From: Himantopus leucocephalus
Lineage: Eukaryota > Chordata > Aves > Charadriiformes > Recurvirostridae
Length of the DNA stretch: 64,000 nt
Direction: 5' to 3'
NCBI GenBank assembly: GCA_003993805.1
Contig: RSEF01000001.1
Span: 59,902,204-59,966,203, forward strand
The notes beneath the pieces were generated by a model, which was not told the DNA's origin, searched no databases, and was given only the letters and a program-made list of their open reading frames with translations. Positions within the stretch are counted from its first letter, which is position 1, and the number at the start of each line of letters is the position of its first letter. Made by a program: the position numbers and the translations under genes. This document shows, one piece after another, positions 36,101 to 48,100 of the stretch.

Positions 36101-39100
36101 AGGAACATCACAAAAATCAAAGAATTTTAAGTGACAAGACAATTAAAAGCTTATGTCACAACAAATTCAAACAATGAGGCCATTTTACTTTTAGCATAAA
36201 AAAAAGTGCGGAGTTTGCCAGACCAGTTTGTACTACATAACTCTTCCCCCTCACCACCCAGACATTTTATGTTGACTTTTTGTTAAGTGCTAAGACACTT
36301 TCAGTATAGTTGTTTATCAGTGTCTTTAGCCATCAACTACAGTGTCCAATTAATAACGTCATAGAAGGCTGTGAATGTGTTGATGTTAATATACTTGGAA
36401 TCTAAGCTTACACAGTTTTGTTACACAAGATGCTCCAACAGATCTCTACATTGTAAAAGATAACAGAAAATGAAATATGAATCCAATTAAAGGCAGACTA
36501 TAATTGTAGCCTGTCATGTTGCTTTGTAAAAATGTGGAAGAGGTGAGGTTTCTAAATGGACCAGCTCCTTTTAGGTAAGAAGTTCTGAAATCATGGTATA
36601 TGAAACTCACTGATTTTTTTAAAAACTTCCATTCTTCTAGTGCTAACCTAGTGTTTTCAGGAGTTCCTGAAAATAATTTGACTCTTCTTTCTGTGCAAGA
36701 AAAGAAAAGAAAAGAAAAAGTACCTGCTTAGAGCTAGTGGCACCGCTACTGACTCCATACCAAGTCAGCCATCAGAACTGCAACCTAGACAGGGTTAATT
36801 AGGATGTTGTAATGCAGAGGTAATTACAGAAGGAATGGTCACCAAATGGTATATTGAGGGAAACACAAGAAGTAAAGGACAAGATGTAAGAATGGTACTT
36901 AAGAAGATAATGAACCTGACACCTGAACATCAAATAGAGTGGAACAAAGCTGACAGTAAGGTGTGTGGGCGATGTAGTGTATCAGTGAGAGGGGGAAACA
37001 GGATAAATGGGGGAAGAGTAGATAATATGAAAGGCAAAAAGGGGTGCATATTTCAATGTATATAAGGCATTACAACAGTCAGATGCTTTCAGTTTCTTTC
37101 ATTCATGGCAAATATTGCATGAACCTCTGCAAGGTGGATTCTGTTTGTGCAGTTGTGAATAGGAAGGAAAATACTTCAAGTTGTCTCTAAGATATCTTGA
37201 TTGTGATGCACGTGTGTGTCTTTCTGCTGCTTTGAAGTAATATAGTTGTACCGTATTTCAAGGAAGAATAATTTCCCCTGAAATGAAAATGGTCTTTGAC
37301 TTGGTGTCTTAATTATATTTTTTTTTGTTTGTTTGTATAATTTCTTTGATGGTTCTTGGGGAGGATATTTATGGGTTTGTTGGTTTGTTTGTTTGTTTTC
37401 ATCTTCTTCCCATTTAGGCTAAAATTGCTAGATTGACAAAGCGGTTTGGAGCAGCCAGGGAGGACTTGAAGAAAAGACAGGAAGTAAGAACTAGATTTCT
37501 TATATTTGTTTTTCTGAATTAGCCTAAACCTTGTGTTGAAAAATAAAGAATTTTATATGCAGAAAGATGTGACCTGGTTGTTCAGTGGTGTCTTGTTTGG
37601 TAAAGGCAGTAATATGAAAGAATAGTCTTTTAACGTGTGTTATGTAATTCTGATTTGTACAGAAGGTTCTTTAGGCATTATTAGTGTGAAAGCACCTTAA
37701 ACCGTATGTAAGTAAATCTAATTTACTCCAATATGAAGAGTACAGAGTAAATAAGGGTGCATCCCAATACCTTGATTTTGGGGGTAGAGGGGGGAGAGGA
37801 GAGGAATGGACACAAACAATAGTATTTCTCCATGTCTAGAATGAATATTTTGGATTAATTATAGTGAAGAAGTGGCAGATAAAAGCCCATTAACTTTCAA
37901 GAAGGAATTTTGATTCTCGTGCTATAAAAACCTGAGGACAAGAGACTTATAAAAAGGGAGGATGTAGGAGAGGGAGGCAGGTAGGACCAAGGAGGTTTGA
38001 GGGGGGTTGTAAAACATGTCATGTTCTCCTGTGGTGTTGGCTCTAGAAAATGTATATCTCGCACAGAAATACTCCAATGAAAGCGTAAGTTTGCAAGCTG
38101 TATGGTTCTTTTTTTATGACTTTTCTCTTTCTCCTTTTTTCTTTTTTTTAAGAATGCACCAAATGCACCTCTGTCTCCAGGGAAAGCAGCAAGCGACACT
38201 GGAAACACAAATAATGCAACATATCGGTAAGCAAACCCCACCACTGTGACTGTGTTAAAATTTACAATAGGACACTGGAGATACCTAATATAATGGATAA
38301 TCCCTGTACCTTCTTTTTTTAATTAAAGTGCTCTTCCTTTTCCTTCACTGCTCTTCAATTGTAAAATTTGATTTTCTTTCAGGAGTCATAGATGGACAGT
38401 ATTGAATCCATTTGTAGGAAAACGGAGATGAGTGCTGTTTCAACAGTTAAAAAATAATGGTTAAAAATGGAAGTTTAATTTCAAGAAAGGGAAAATTCTC
38501 ATGGTGAAAGGCAAACTTGGTGTAGGCAATTGAAAATTTACAAATAATGCTGCATTTTTTTTTAGTAGGGGAATATCCGAAGTTAATTTGCATGGGGATC
38601 AGAAAATAAATGTGTTTAGAAAATCTCATTGAAAAGAATAGCTGTAAAATAAGGGGTTTTTTCATCACTGTGCTGTTCACAATTATACCTGGTGTGGCTC
38701 ATTGAGAAATGCTAACTGAAACGTCATTCCATAGAAATGCTGGCACAGTGAGGCAGATGCTGGAATCAAAAAGGAATGTAGGAGAGAGCACACCAGCAAC
38801 TTTTCAAGCCCCTGTGAATGCAGGTAAGAAACTGCCTATGGAGTATAAACGCACTTCATAAAAGTTTTATTGCTTTCCATTAAAAAAGTAACTAACTGAA
38901 CAGAGCGAAACTGGGTTTTGTGACTTTTTTTTTCTGACATCAGAAATCATTATTTTTTGCTCCCTACCACATTCCCAGTTTATATTTGTATAGTGTGCTT
39001 ACCAGGCAAGAGAAAAAAATGTGTTGATTTGGCCAATCAGAACATGTGGGTAAATTAGATGCTTCAGCAGACTGCTTGCTGGGTATGGCAGCAAAACTTG

Positions 39101-42100
39101 CAGTCTCTCAGCTGCCAAGAAGTGAAACACATGACTCACAGGCCATTTTTTGTACTTGATCGTAGTGGGGTGCTGATATCTTCCCCTCTACCTAATGGCT
39201 ACAGAAGTTGAGTGGGGAACTAAAGAAAGTCATAAGCCCCATTTCATAAGGGAATCGAAGTTGAAAAATGGAATTCCTAGATTAGAATTCTATAGGTAGT
39301 GTAGAATCAAAATTACCATTAATTACATTCATTCTAGCCACACCATACCTGGTTTTAAAAGTAGTTTACCTAATATTGAATGCTGAATCTTTTCCACAGA
39401 ATAATCTCAGACTGTGCGTATACTGGCTTTCTGTAGTGTATTATGCTCCTGATCTTTAGATTTAATCCCGAAATTTTGTTGCATAAAAGCGAGTATCTTC
39501 TCTGACACATTAATCCTTGGTTTCAGTAGAACCTTCTGGATACAAGGTCCTACCTATACAAAGCAAGTTTGTCATGACTGCCTTAGTTTTTCTTGTGTTT
39601 TCTGAAGTACCAGTTGTTCTACCATTTCTGTAATGAGTGTTTAAAATGCTATATTTAATGTGTTTTCAGCAGTTAAATCTTGGGTCTTTTTTCAAGCCTG
39701 TTTGTCTCATAGTATATCCTAATTTTTTTGCCATTTATACATAGTTCTTTCAAACAGAAATACAGTATTGACTGTATCTTCAGTTAGGCTATTGAATATC
39801 AGAGTGTACAACAGAAGAAGAGTATCTATAGCCTTTCTTTGAAAAAAAATTTAATCATATACCACATTTTTCATACACTCATAGAATGGTTTGGGCTGGA
39901 AGGGACCTTTAAAGATCATCTAGCCCAACCCTTCTGCTGTGGGCCAGGACATTTTTCACTAGATCAGGTTGCTCAAAAGCCCTGTCCAGCCTGACTTTGA
40001 ACACTTACAATGGTAGGGCATTCACAGTTTTTCCAGACAACCTGTTTCAGTGAGACACAGCCCTCATCATAAATTGTTTTCATTTGTTGTGTTGGAGTGA
40101 AACTTCCCACTTGCTTCAAATACTTAGTTCTTTTGTTGGCTTTTTTTGTTTGTTTGTTTGTTTGGTGTAGTGCCAGCTTCCAGTCTTGCTGCTCCTGCAA
40201 CAATTGTCAGTGGACATCCTAAGCCTCAGACTCCAGTGACCTCCACCAGCTCTTTGACAACAACGGTTCTTCCCGCAGCTAACACAGCTACAGTTGTAGG
40301 CACTAACCAAGTGCCCAGTGGCAGCACTCAGTCAGTGTCTGTCTCATTGCAGTCATTGCCTGTAATCTTGCATGTACCTGTTGCAGTGTCATCCCAGCCT
40401 CAGCTCCTGCAAGGCCACACAGGGACTCTGGTAACTAACCAACAGTCGGGCAACGTTGAATTTATATCCGTACAAAGCTCATCTACAGTTGGTAGCCTTA
40501 CCAAAACTACAGTGTCTTTGGCATCAGCTAACCCAACTAAACCAAATAACAGCCCATCTCTGCCCAGTCCTGGTATTCAAAGGAACTCTCCAGCCAGTGC
40601 TGCGTCAATAGGCACAACATTGGCAGTACAGGCCGTTTCTACTGCACATCCTGTTGCCCAGGCCGCAAGGACTTCTTTGCCCACAGTGGGTACTTCAGGA
40701 CTTTATAATGCTACCAGCAGTCGAGCTCCCCTACAGATGAAGATTCCCCTCTCTGCATTTAGTAGTACAGCTCCTATTGAACCACCCACCATTACAGCGC
40801 CCAGAGTTGGTAAGTTATGCTTGAATGTTGACACTGGGAAAGGAAAATAGTTATCAAAGGGAAACACAAAACTCCACTCCTGTGGAAATTGCTTTGGTAA
40901 TTTCATTGAGACGTTCCTTCTTGGTTGCCTTTCTGTTGCAGTTGTCAAGATCAAAATCAGCTCTGTCATAGATTTGTTTCAGCCATTGTTGAAAATCGTC
41001 TCTCCTTAGAAGGAGCCAGCAGTGTGGCTCTGTAAGATTTGTTTTATTTAGAAGTTGATTTATATCATTGCTAGCATGAAATCAGAAACTCCAGTTCTGC
41101 CATTGACAACTTGGTATATTATTTTTAATACAGCATCTAAGCAAAGACATACTGAAAGGAAAAGTATAATCATTAACTTAATTTTCACAACACTTTCAAC
41201 AAAATGGGGGGAAAAAACACAACTGAATACTAACCTAGTTCCAAAGAAGTACATTTATTGTATTTAATATGAGGTCTCTGAACACAACGAATGTTCAAAT
41301 ACAGTATCTAGATTACTTACTTTAAAATACTTTCTTTCCATCATTGGCCATGCCATGATGATTCTCTGCACTTCTGATTTTACATACCTTGACATTTTTT
41401 TTCTAAGAGGTCCTCAAGATTTCTAAGAGAGTTGGTATTATAGCAAGTTTCTCACTGGCACAATATAATGCTAAAATGAACTCAAGCAGAGCTTGACATC
41501 AGAAATAGTTTTATTTCATTTTCCCACCTCTAAGTTACCTATGTTAAAATGCGTCTTCCATAGAGTTGGACGGTTATATGTTTTGTATTGACTTTTAGCT
41601 CTAAAGCTGATATAATGATTTAATACAACATAAAAATGGTTGTGACAGATCAGGCACAGTGACCAAAGGAAGGGCCTATGTGTCCAAAAATGTCTCATTT
41701 TCTGCAGTTCACATAACCTTAGTGTATATCCTAGTAGTTTTCTCACCAGAATTAAAACACTGCTTTGGGCCAGCACAGTTGCTAATAAGCTGTGGTTAAA
41801 ATGAAAAGGAATGAGAAAGGAGAAATTGAATTTAAACTTTTACATCAAATACTCGAGCAACTTGTGCTTAAGTTGCTAGTGTAGATACATGTTTGGCTGA
41901 GCTAATAAAGATACTCAGTCTCCCTGCACAAATCATCTCAGTTATGTATTTTGAAGTCTGTTTAACAATCCTTTGTTCAGTCAAATTTTTGTACAAAAAT
42001 GTTGAGTAATGGTAATTTTTTTCAGTTTAATATCTTGTTAGTTTACATACATAGGGAGGAGAGGTTGGAGTTATGCTTTATCCACAAATAAGTGAAGGAA

Positions 42101-45100
42101 TTGTTGATAAAATATTTTGAATACACTGTCAGACTTTCAAGGAAGGGAACAGGTACTGCTTCTAGGCTGGAAAGTGCTATTTTGCTTTTCTGTATCTTCT
42201 GTTCCCTCTGGAAAATGGTAGTAATCAAGCTTGAATATTTATAATTGAAAATTAGGGCTAAAAAATGTTAAATGTGCCACATACTGAATGTTATCAAACA
42301 ATTTTGAATATTGCCTCCAAATTTGTGTAGTGGATAGCAGTATTTAGTACTGATTAGATACTGCAAATGAACAATTTCTTGACCCCTCAGAAAACCAGAC
42401 AAGCAGGCCGCCAACAGATACTTCGGCAAACAAGCGAACTGCTGAGGGAACAACACAGGTAGGTTGTTGATTATGTTCCTATATAAAATTCTAAAGTTAC
42501 AATCCACAGGACAAAAGTTCTTTACCTTTTGCTCATAATGAAACAATTTTAGTTTCTTTTTTGTGCCATCCTTTCTAGTTTCTGTCCATTTGTATTTTTC
42601 TTCTTCTTCTGATCCAGTGTATTACTTGGAGCATGAGCTTCTGATTATCTTTTCAGAAGTTTTCTGATGGGGTTTATGTAAATAGATGAGTTAGTAATTC
42701 AGGAGCACACTAAAAACTTGTCTGATACAACAGAGCTAACATACAAAAGAAAACTCTGCCCAGTTTTTGTCTGAAGGGCTCGAACTTAAAGCTACAAATA
42801 CTTTACAAAATTATTGCAGCTGTCATTTCCACACTAATCCAGAAGTTAATAAGAATCAGGGTTCTAACATTTCATTGCCATATGTCATAGAAAAAAAAAA
42901 AGGAAAAGAAACTTCCTTTAGGAGTAACTACTTCATGATAAACTTGCAGTACTTCTGGATTCCTCGTCTTAAGATTTGTTGAAATTTCTTTGTAATTTAA
43001 AGGTTGACATTAAGCTATTTAAAATTATTCATAATTAATTTTATTATTTCTGCATACAGATATTCCACAAAGCACCTCATAGTTACATTGCCGTTAACTG
43101 GAAGTTGTTTTATTAAGGAGTGTAAAATTAATTTCTTCTAGCCAAAATTCCCACATTTAGTAGTGTTTCAAGGTGCAGTTAAATCTGAATTGTGTTTCAA
43201 AGCAAGAAGAAAATATACTGGACAAGATTCTTGTTTTCACCTGTCGCAGAAATAGTCTGGCAAAGATAACCAGTACTATAAGAGTATAAACTGTGCCTCA
43301 CTCTACCTTTTTATTAAGGCATTTCATAAAGAATGGTTGTTTGGAACTTCATTTTTCAAAGATACCTGTGGATTATAGCTATTAAAATGTTTGTCAGTAC
43401 TTCATATGTAGAAAATTCAGTACCAGAATGGATGACAGATACACGGTTTTAAGATGTAATTTTCAATATAAGCTGCGTATTTTGGAATTCTTCTTCTTCA
43501 GTAGAGCCTGAAAGCCGGAAAAGATGTTGGAAAAACAGATTGTGTGTAATAGTGGTATTTAGCAATGGAAGGTGAGCAAGGAGGGAAATAAGACACATGA
43601 TGCTTTCCGGTTTTCAGTCTTCTGTTATAGTGTATGTTTCTAGGTTTGCTTTCAGTCAAATCAGTTAAAGCATGTGTAATGCCATGGTTAATAAAGAAGA
43701 ACCTGATGCATTTTAATTGGCTAGTGAGGTATGGAATTGACATGCCGTATCATTTGAAAAATCCAGTTAATGCCACCTGCTTTTTGTTACGTAAAATCCA
43801 AAATATTATGTATTACTCCACACTTCACAGCTCTCAGAACAAAAAGTAGTTCGCTGTGTGCCGTATACCTGTGGCATATTTGATGGTACAACTTTGATCA
43901 ATTGTTTCGAAAAGCAGTTGAAACAGGAAGAGACTTCATCAGAAAATAAAGAAGCGGTAGAAGCAGCACAGACGAATTTTAACTTCCCCGAGGATGTCCT
44001 CTTTGGCTTGGAGGAAGAGGAAGAGGATGCTAAGAGCATCAAAAACACCCACAAGCAGACTGGCTGGGCAGCTAACCTATTAAAACAATGGCTGGCCAAA
44101 AATGGCAAGGATCCTAGCTTTGAATTGGTCCCAGTAAGTGAACTCAATGAAATCTTAAGAGAGTTTTATTACACAGTAAGGAATCATGATGGAAATACCT
44201 ACAGTGTGGCAAGCTACAAGTCAATGCGTGCTGGCTTAAACCGGCATCTCAAAATGCCACCTTATAATCGTCAGATTTGCTTAATGAAGGACAAAGAGTT
44301 TGCTAGTGCAAACATGGTATTTGTGAGCGTGCTGAAGATGCTGCGCATGCAGGGGAAGGATGAGACTCACCACCATCCTCCTATAGCTGCTGAGGACTTG
44401 CGTAAGATTAAACAATCTGGTGTGCTGGGATTGCACAGTCCACTGGCGCTCGTCAACAAGGTGTGGTTTGATTTGCAGTTGCATTTTGCCAAACGAGGGA
44501 GGGAAATTTTAAGAGATCTGGCTCCAGATGCTTTTGTTGTTGAGAAGGACAAGAACGGGCGTCGATATGCTATGTTTAGGTATCCTGGCAAAGGAAAAAA
44601 TGGAGAAGATCCTCATAAAATGGGTAAAATGTATGATATGCCAGGGGACCCAAACTGTCCTGTTTTTTCCTTGGAGCTTTATTTGTCTAAGTTGCCTCCA
44701 GAGCCCCCTGCCTTTTACCTGCATCCTTTAAAGCTAACGTCAGAGCAAATGCAAGAACAGCCTGTCTGGTACAAAAGAGAACCGATGGGTGTGAACTACT
44801 TAGGTACCATGATGCCCAGGATAAGTGTGGCAGCCAGGCTGTCCCAACGATATACCAATCATTCTCTCCGAACTACCACCATCCAGCTACTGTGTGAAGC
44901 AGGACTGGGGCCTAGAGAAATAATGGCAGTGACAGGCCATCGCTCCGAGTCTGCTATCAGACACTACTGGGGAGCTGCAGAAGTTCGCTACAGGGCTTGG
45001 TCAGATATAATGGAGAATAACGCCCCCAGTTACCTATATAGCAAGATCCCAAATGAAGTGATAAAAGAATCGCTATCTGGTGCCTCCACCTCTTCTATAA

Positions 45101-48100
45101 ACCATGTTGTTCTAGAACAAAGCAAAGTTTTATTCCCTAAGAAATCTGTGGTGCCACCTGACACCAATTCTGTGACTTTAGTCCCTGAGGGACACCCAGC
45201 TCTGAATTCTAAAAGCCCTGTCTTGTTGAACCACAGTTCTTCCAAGGTGTTTCTCCCCAAGAACATGGCCAGTAGAAACCTAACTGCTGGTCCCCTTCAA
45301 GGCTGTTGTAACGAACCTGTCTTTATAAAGCGCGTGATAAAACAAGAACCAATGACTTGATGCTTCTGTAATGGAACTGTTTTCAAATGAATTGCTAAAA
45401 TGGAAAAATTATCAGATTTGTTTTTTCACTTGGTCTACTAACAAAGTTTCTTACGGTCTAGTTCAGCAAGAAGTATCCTGTTCGCACTCCTGAAGTGAGC
45501 TATGGAACAAGAAACTTAAACAGAGCAGGGCTTGGAGTTTGTATGACTTTTTGTGGCAGCTGGGACTCTAAGTGCTGAGCAGAGCTATTTTAAAAAAAAA
45601 TGAAAGGGAGATACTGATTTCCACTTAGCTGAAGAGCTACGCTTTCTTCACTAAGTGCATGGCTTTTATATTTTGTGAAGAGTGTATTTATTATACCATT
45701 TTGTGCCTGCTGGCACTAATGTAGCATCTTACAAATCAAACACTTGATTACTGAAGAGCATGGAGAAAGCAGAAGCTGAATGAAATAGACACAGATACAC
45801 TACAAATATATACATGTGCATGAAAACACCTGGAATTGCTTGACCACTGTCACCCTCTCTGTTCAAATATCAGACCTACCAGAGGATTGTGCCTTTTTTC
45901 CTTTTCTTTTTTTTTTTTTTATTCTTGTGAATTGATTTTTTGTGAGCTACAGATTTGTATTGCAGGTCTTTCCTTTTTCCAAATTAATATTTCTGGCGAA
46001 GACTTCAGTCATTCTGTTCTGCAAAGGCACTATTTGATACAAATTACATTAAAATTAGGATCTCTTCAGTTGTGCATGAAATGGGGAAAACGTTCTCAAA
46101 AAAGCTGAGAACAGGTTTGTTGCTTAAAAGGCAAGTAATTAGAGTTGAAGTGTTGTCTCTGTATGTGCTTATCTTGTGAGAGGTTTTTTTGTATTTTCTC
46201 TCACCTACCCCTTCCATTACATTTCACGTTGTCTTTGCACTGAAGTCAGTGTAGTCTTTGTCAGTATAGTGTGATTCACAAGAAGCACATCCTGTTTTCC
46301 CCACCAGACCCTATCCAAATGTGTTTTTTTGGTTTTAACTTCTTTAGATTAGTTCATTAGAGTAAACTGATCCTATCTTTACATTTTCCATAGGAGATTT
46401 TTACAGGTTAGAAGGTCTCAGGATAGTGTATGTGAATTTTGTCAGAGAAATGAAATTGTAGTTAAAAGGCTGTTAATGAAGAAAAATTAGAAATTAGGAG
46501 GGCTAGTAATAGTTCATTTTTAGTGAATCACACTTGCGAATCTAACTCACGGTTTGTCTCTGCTATTCTATGCCATGATTTCCACCATGATTTCTGCCAG
46601 AGATTCTGACAAATAGAGAGATCTTCCTGTAAATAAAAATGGTAAACTGGTCATCAGATCACAAATTATGGTAGGTCCACTTTGGAAGAAGGATCAGTGT
46701 AGCATTTAAAACCGTTTTCCATTATATTAACTGAATGAAATAAAAATGGCTTCATCCTTTTTAAATGCGTGTGTATATGTGTGTACACACACCCACACAC
46801 ACAGAGTTTATCACACTAAGGACTTCACTGGAAGTGTTTGTTGCTCAGCAGTGGACAAAATAGAGAAAAATCCCAGCTGAAATAACAAATTGACCGTGAT
46901 AGACTCTTAATTTTGTGGAAAACTTCCTTGGTGGGAAAGGCTTTCAAACACTGAATGAGATTTATCACTTTGTTGTAGTCTGAACAGAGGACGTGATGCC
47001 TGAACCTTGGAGTTTTTATGTTGGCTAATAATGTTTACCTTTGTGGCCTTGGGCAGGTTTTTCACACTTACTGCATCAAATTTCCAAAGTGTAAGACCAG
47101 CATAGTGTTCCATTTTCTGATGGATAATGTAAAAGATGAAAAGGTTTTGAAAGTGCTATATTCATCTTATGTATTGTGTTTACGGTCACTTTTATTTGCT
47201 GTTGTTATAATGTTATAATGATTGAGCAAGTTGATCAGCTATAATTGTTAATATAAAAATTACTTCTGCACAATCCTGCGCTTCCTTAGTTGCTGCATTA
47301 ACTTACGACATCAATGACTAAAGGAAGGAAATCATGGATCCAGGACTTTAATTTTGTCAAGCCTAGCGTAAATCAAATAGAAATGGTAGAGAAAATAATC
47401 CTTTCTCATGGCTAGAAAGAAGAAAAATTGAAAAAAACTAAGCGGAAACAGTTCTCAAAATATAGGAGAACTGTGCAGTAACTTATTCTAGGATATTTTA
47501 GAGTAACATGGATTTCCAAATTTTAGGGATTCATAGAATTCATAATTCAGCCAGACTGGCTAATTTAATTTCTTGTTTGAAGAGATATTTACTCTAAACT
47601 TTCACCAAGATGGGTATGTATTATTTAAAAATATATATATATTATATTCCTGACTTTGTCTCAGGTAGTTGCTCGTTCCAGCATACTGGCGTTGAACACT
47701 TATCCTGCAGAAACAAGAAAAGTGTGTTGCCAGGAGATGATTCCTTTTTGTTCCCTCTTGCTGCATACTGTGGTCATACTGACCACATGCCCTGCTCTGG
47801 TCCTAACTGCATCTAGGTAACTTACTGTAACAGCATATGGCTGATTGCTTCATTCCTTAACAGAAATCTAGTTGGTGATATAAATTGAAAAAGGGACTCT
47901 TTTGGCCAATCTGGGTGTGTGTCTGATTCCTTTCAATTATGATTTGGCTTCTAACTTGACTTCCATTCTGTTGGCTCATAATTGGATATTTTTGGCTTCT
48001 CATTCGTTAAATTCTAATTCTGTTGGCACCAACTATACAATGTCCTCTTACTACCTTCAGTTTGAACCTGATACTTCAAAGCTACTGACTGCAGTATTAC

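Noticed and set aside
37897..38244. Antisense 115-codon frame
   Set aside because: It runs across ATF7IP exon 6 and its polypyrimidine tract; no family resemblance.
43838..43849. Alternative acceptor CTCTCAG ending at 43837 for the recombinase exon
   Set aside because: Joined to the phase-0 exon at 42458 it reads AAC AAA AAG TAG, an immediate stop; only the CAG at 43830 keeps the frame.
44224..45360. Recombinase segment as an independent ATG-started gene
   Set aside because: The first ATG (44224) would cut off most of the conserved N-terminal core-binding segment, and no promoter-like CpG region lies just upstream. Not fully excluded.
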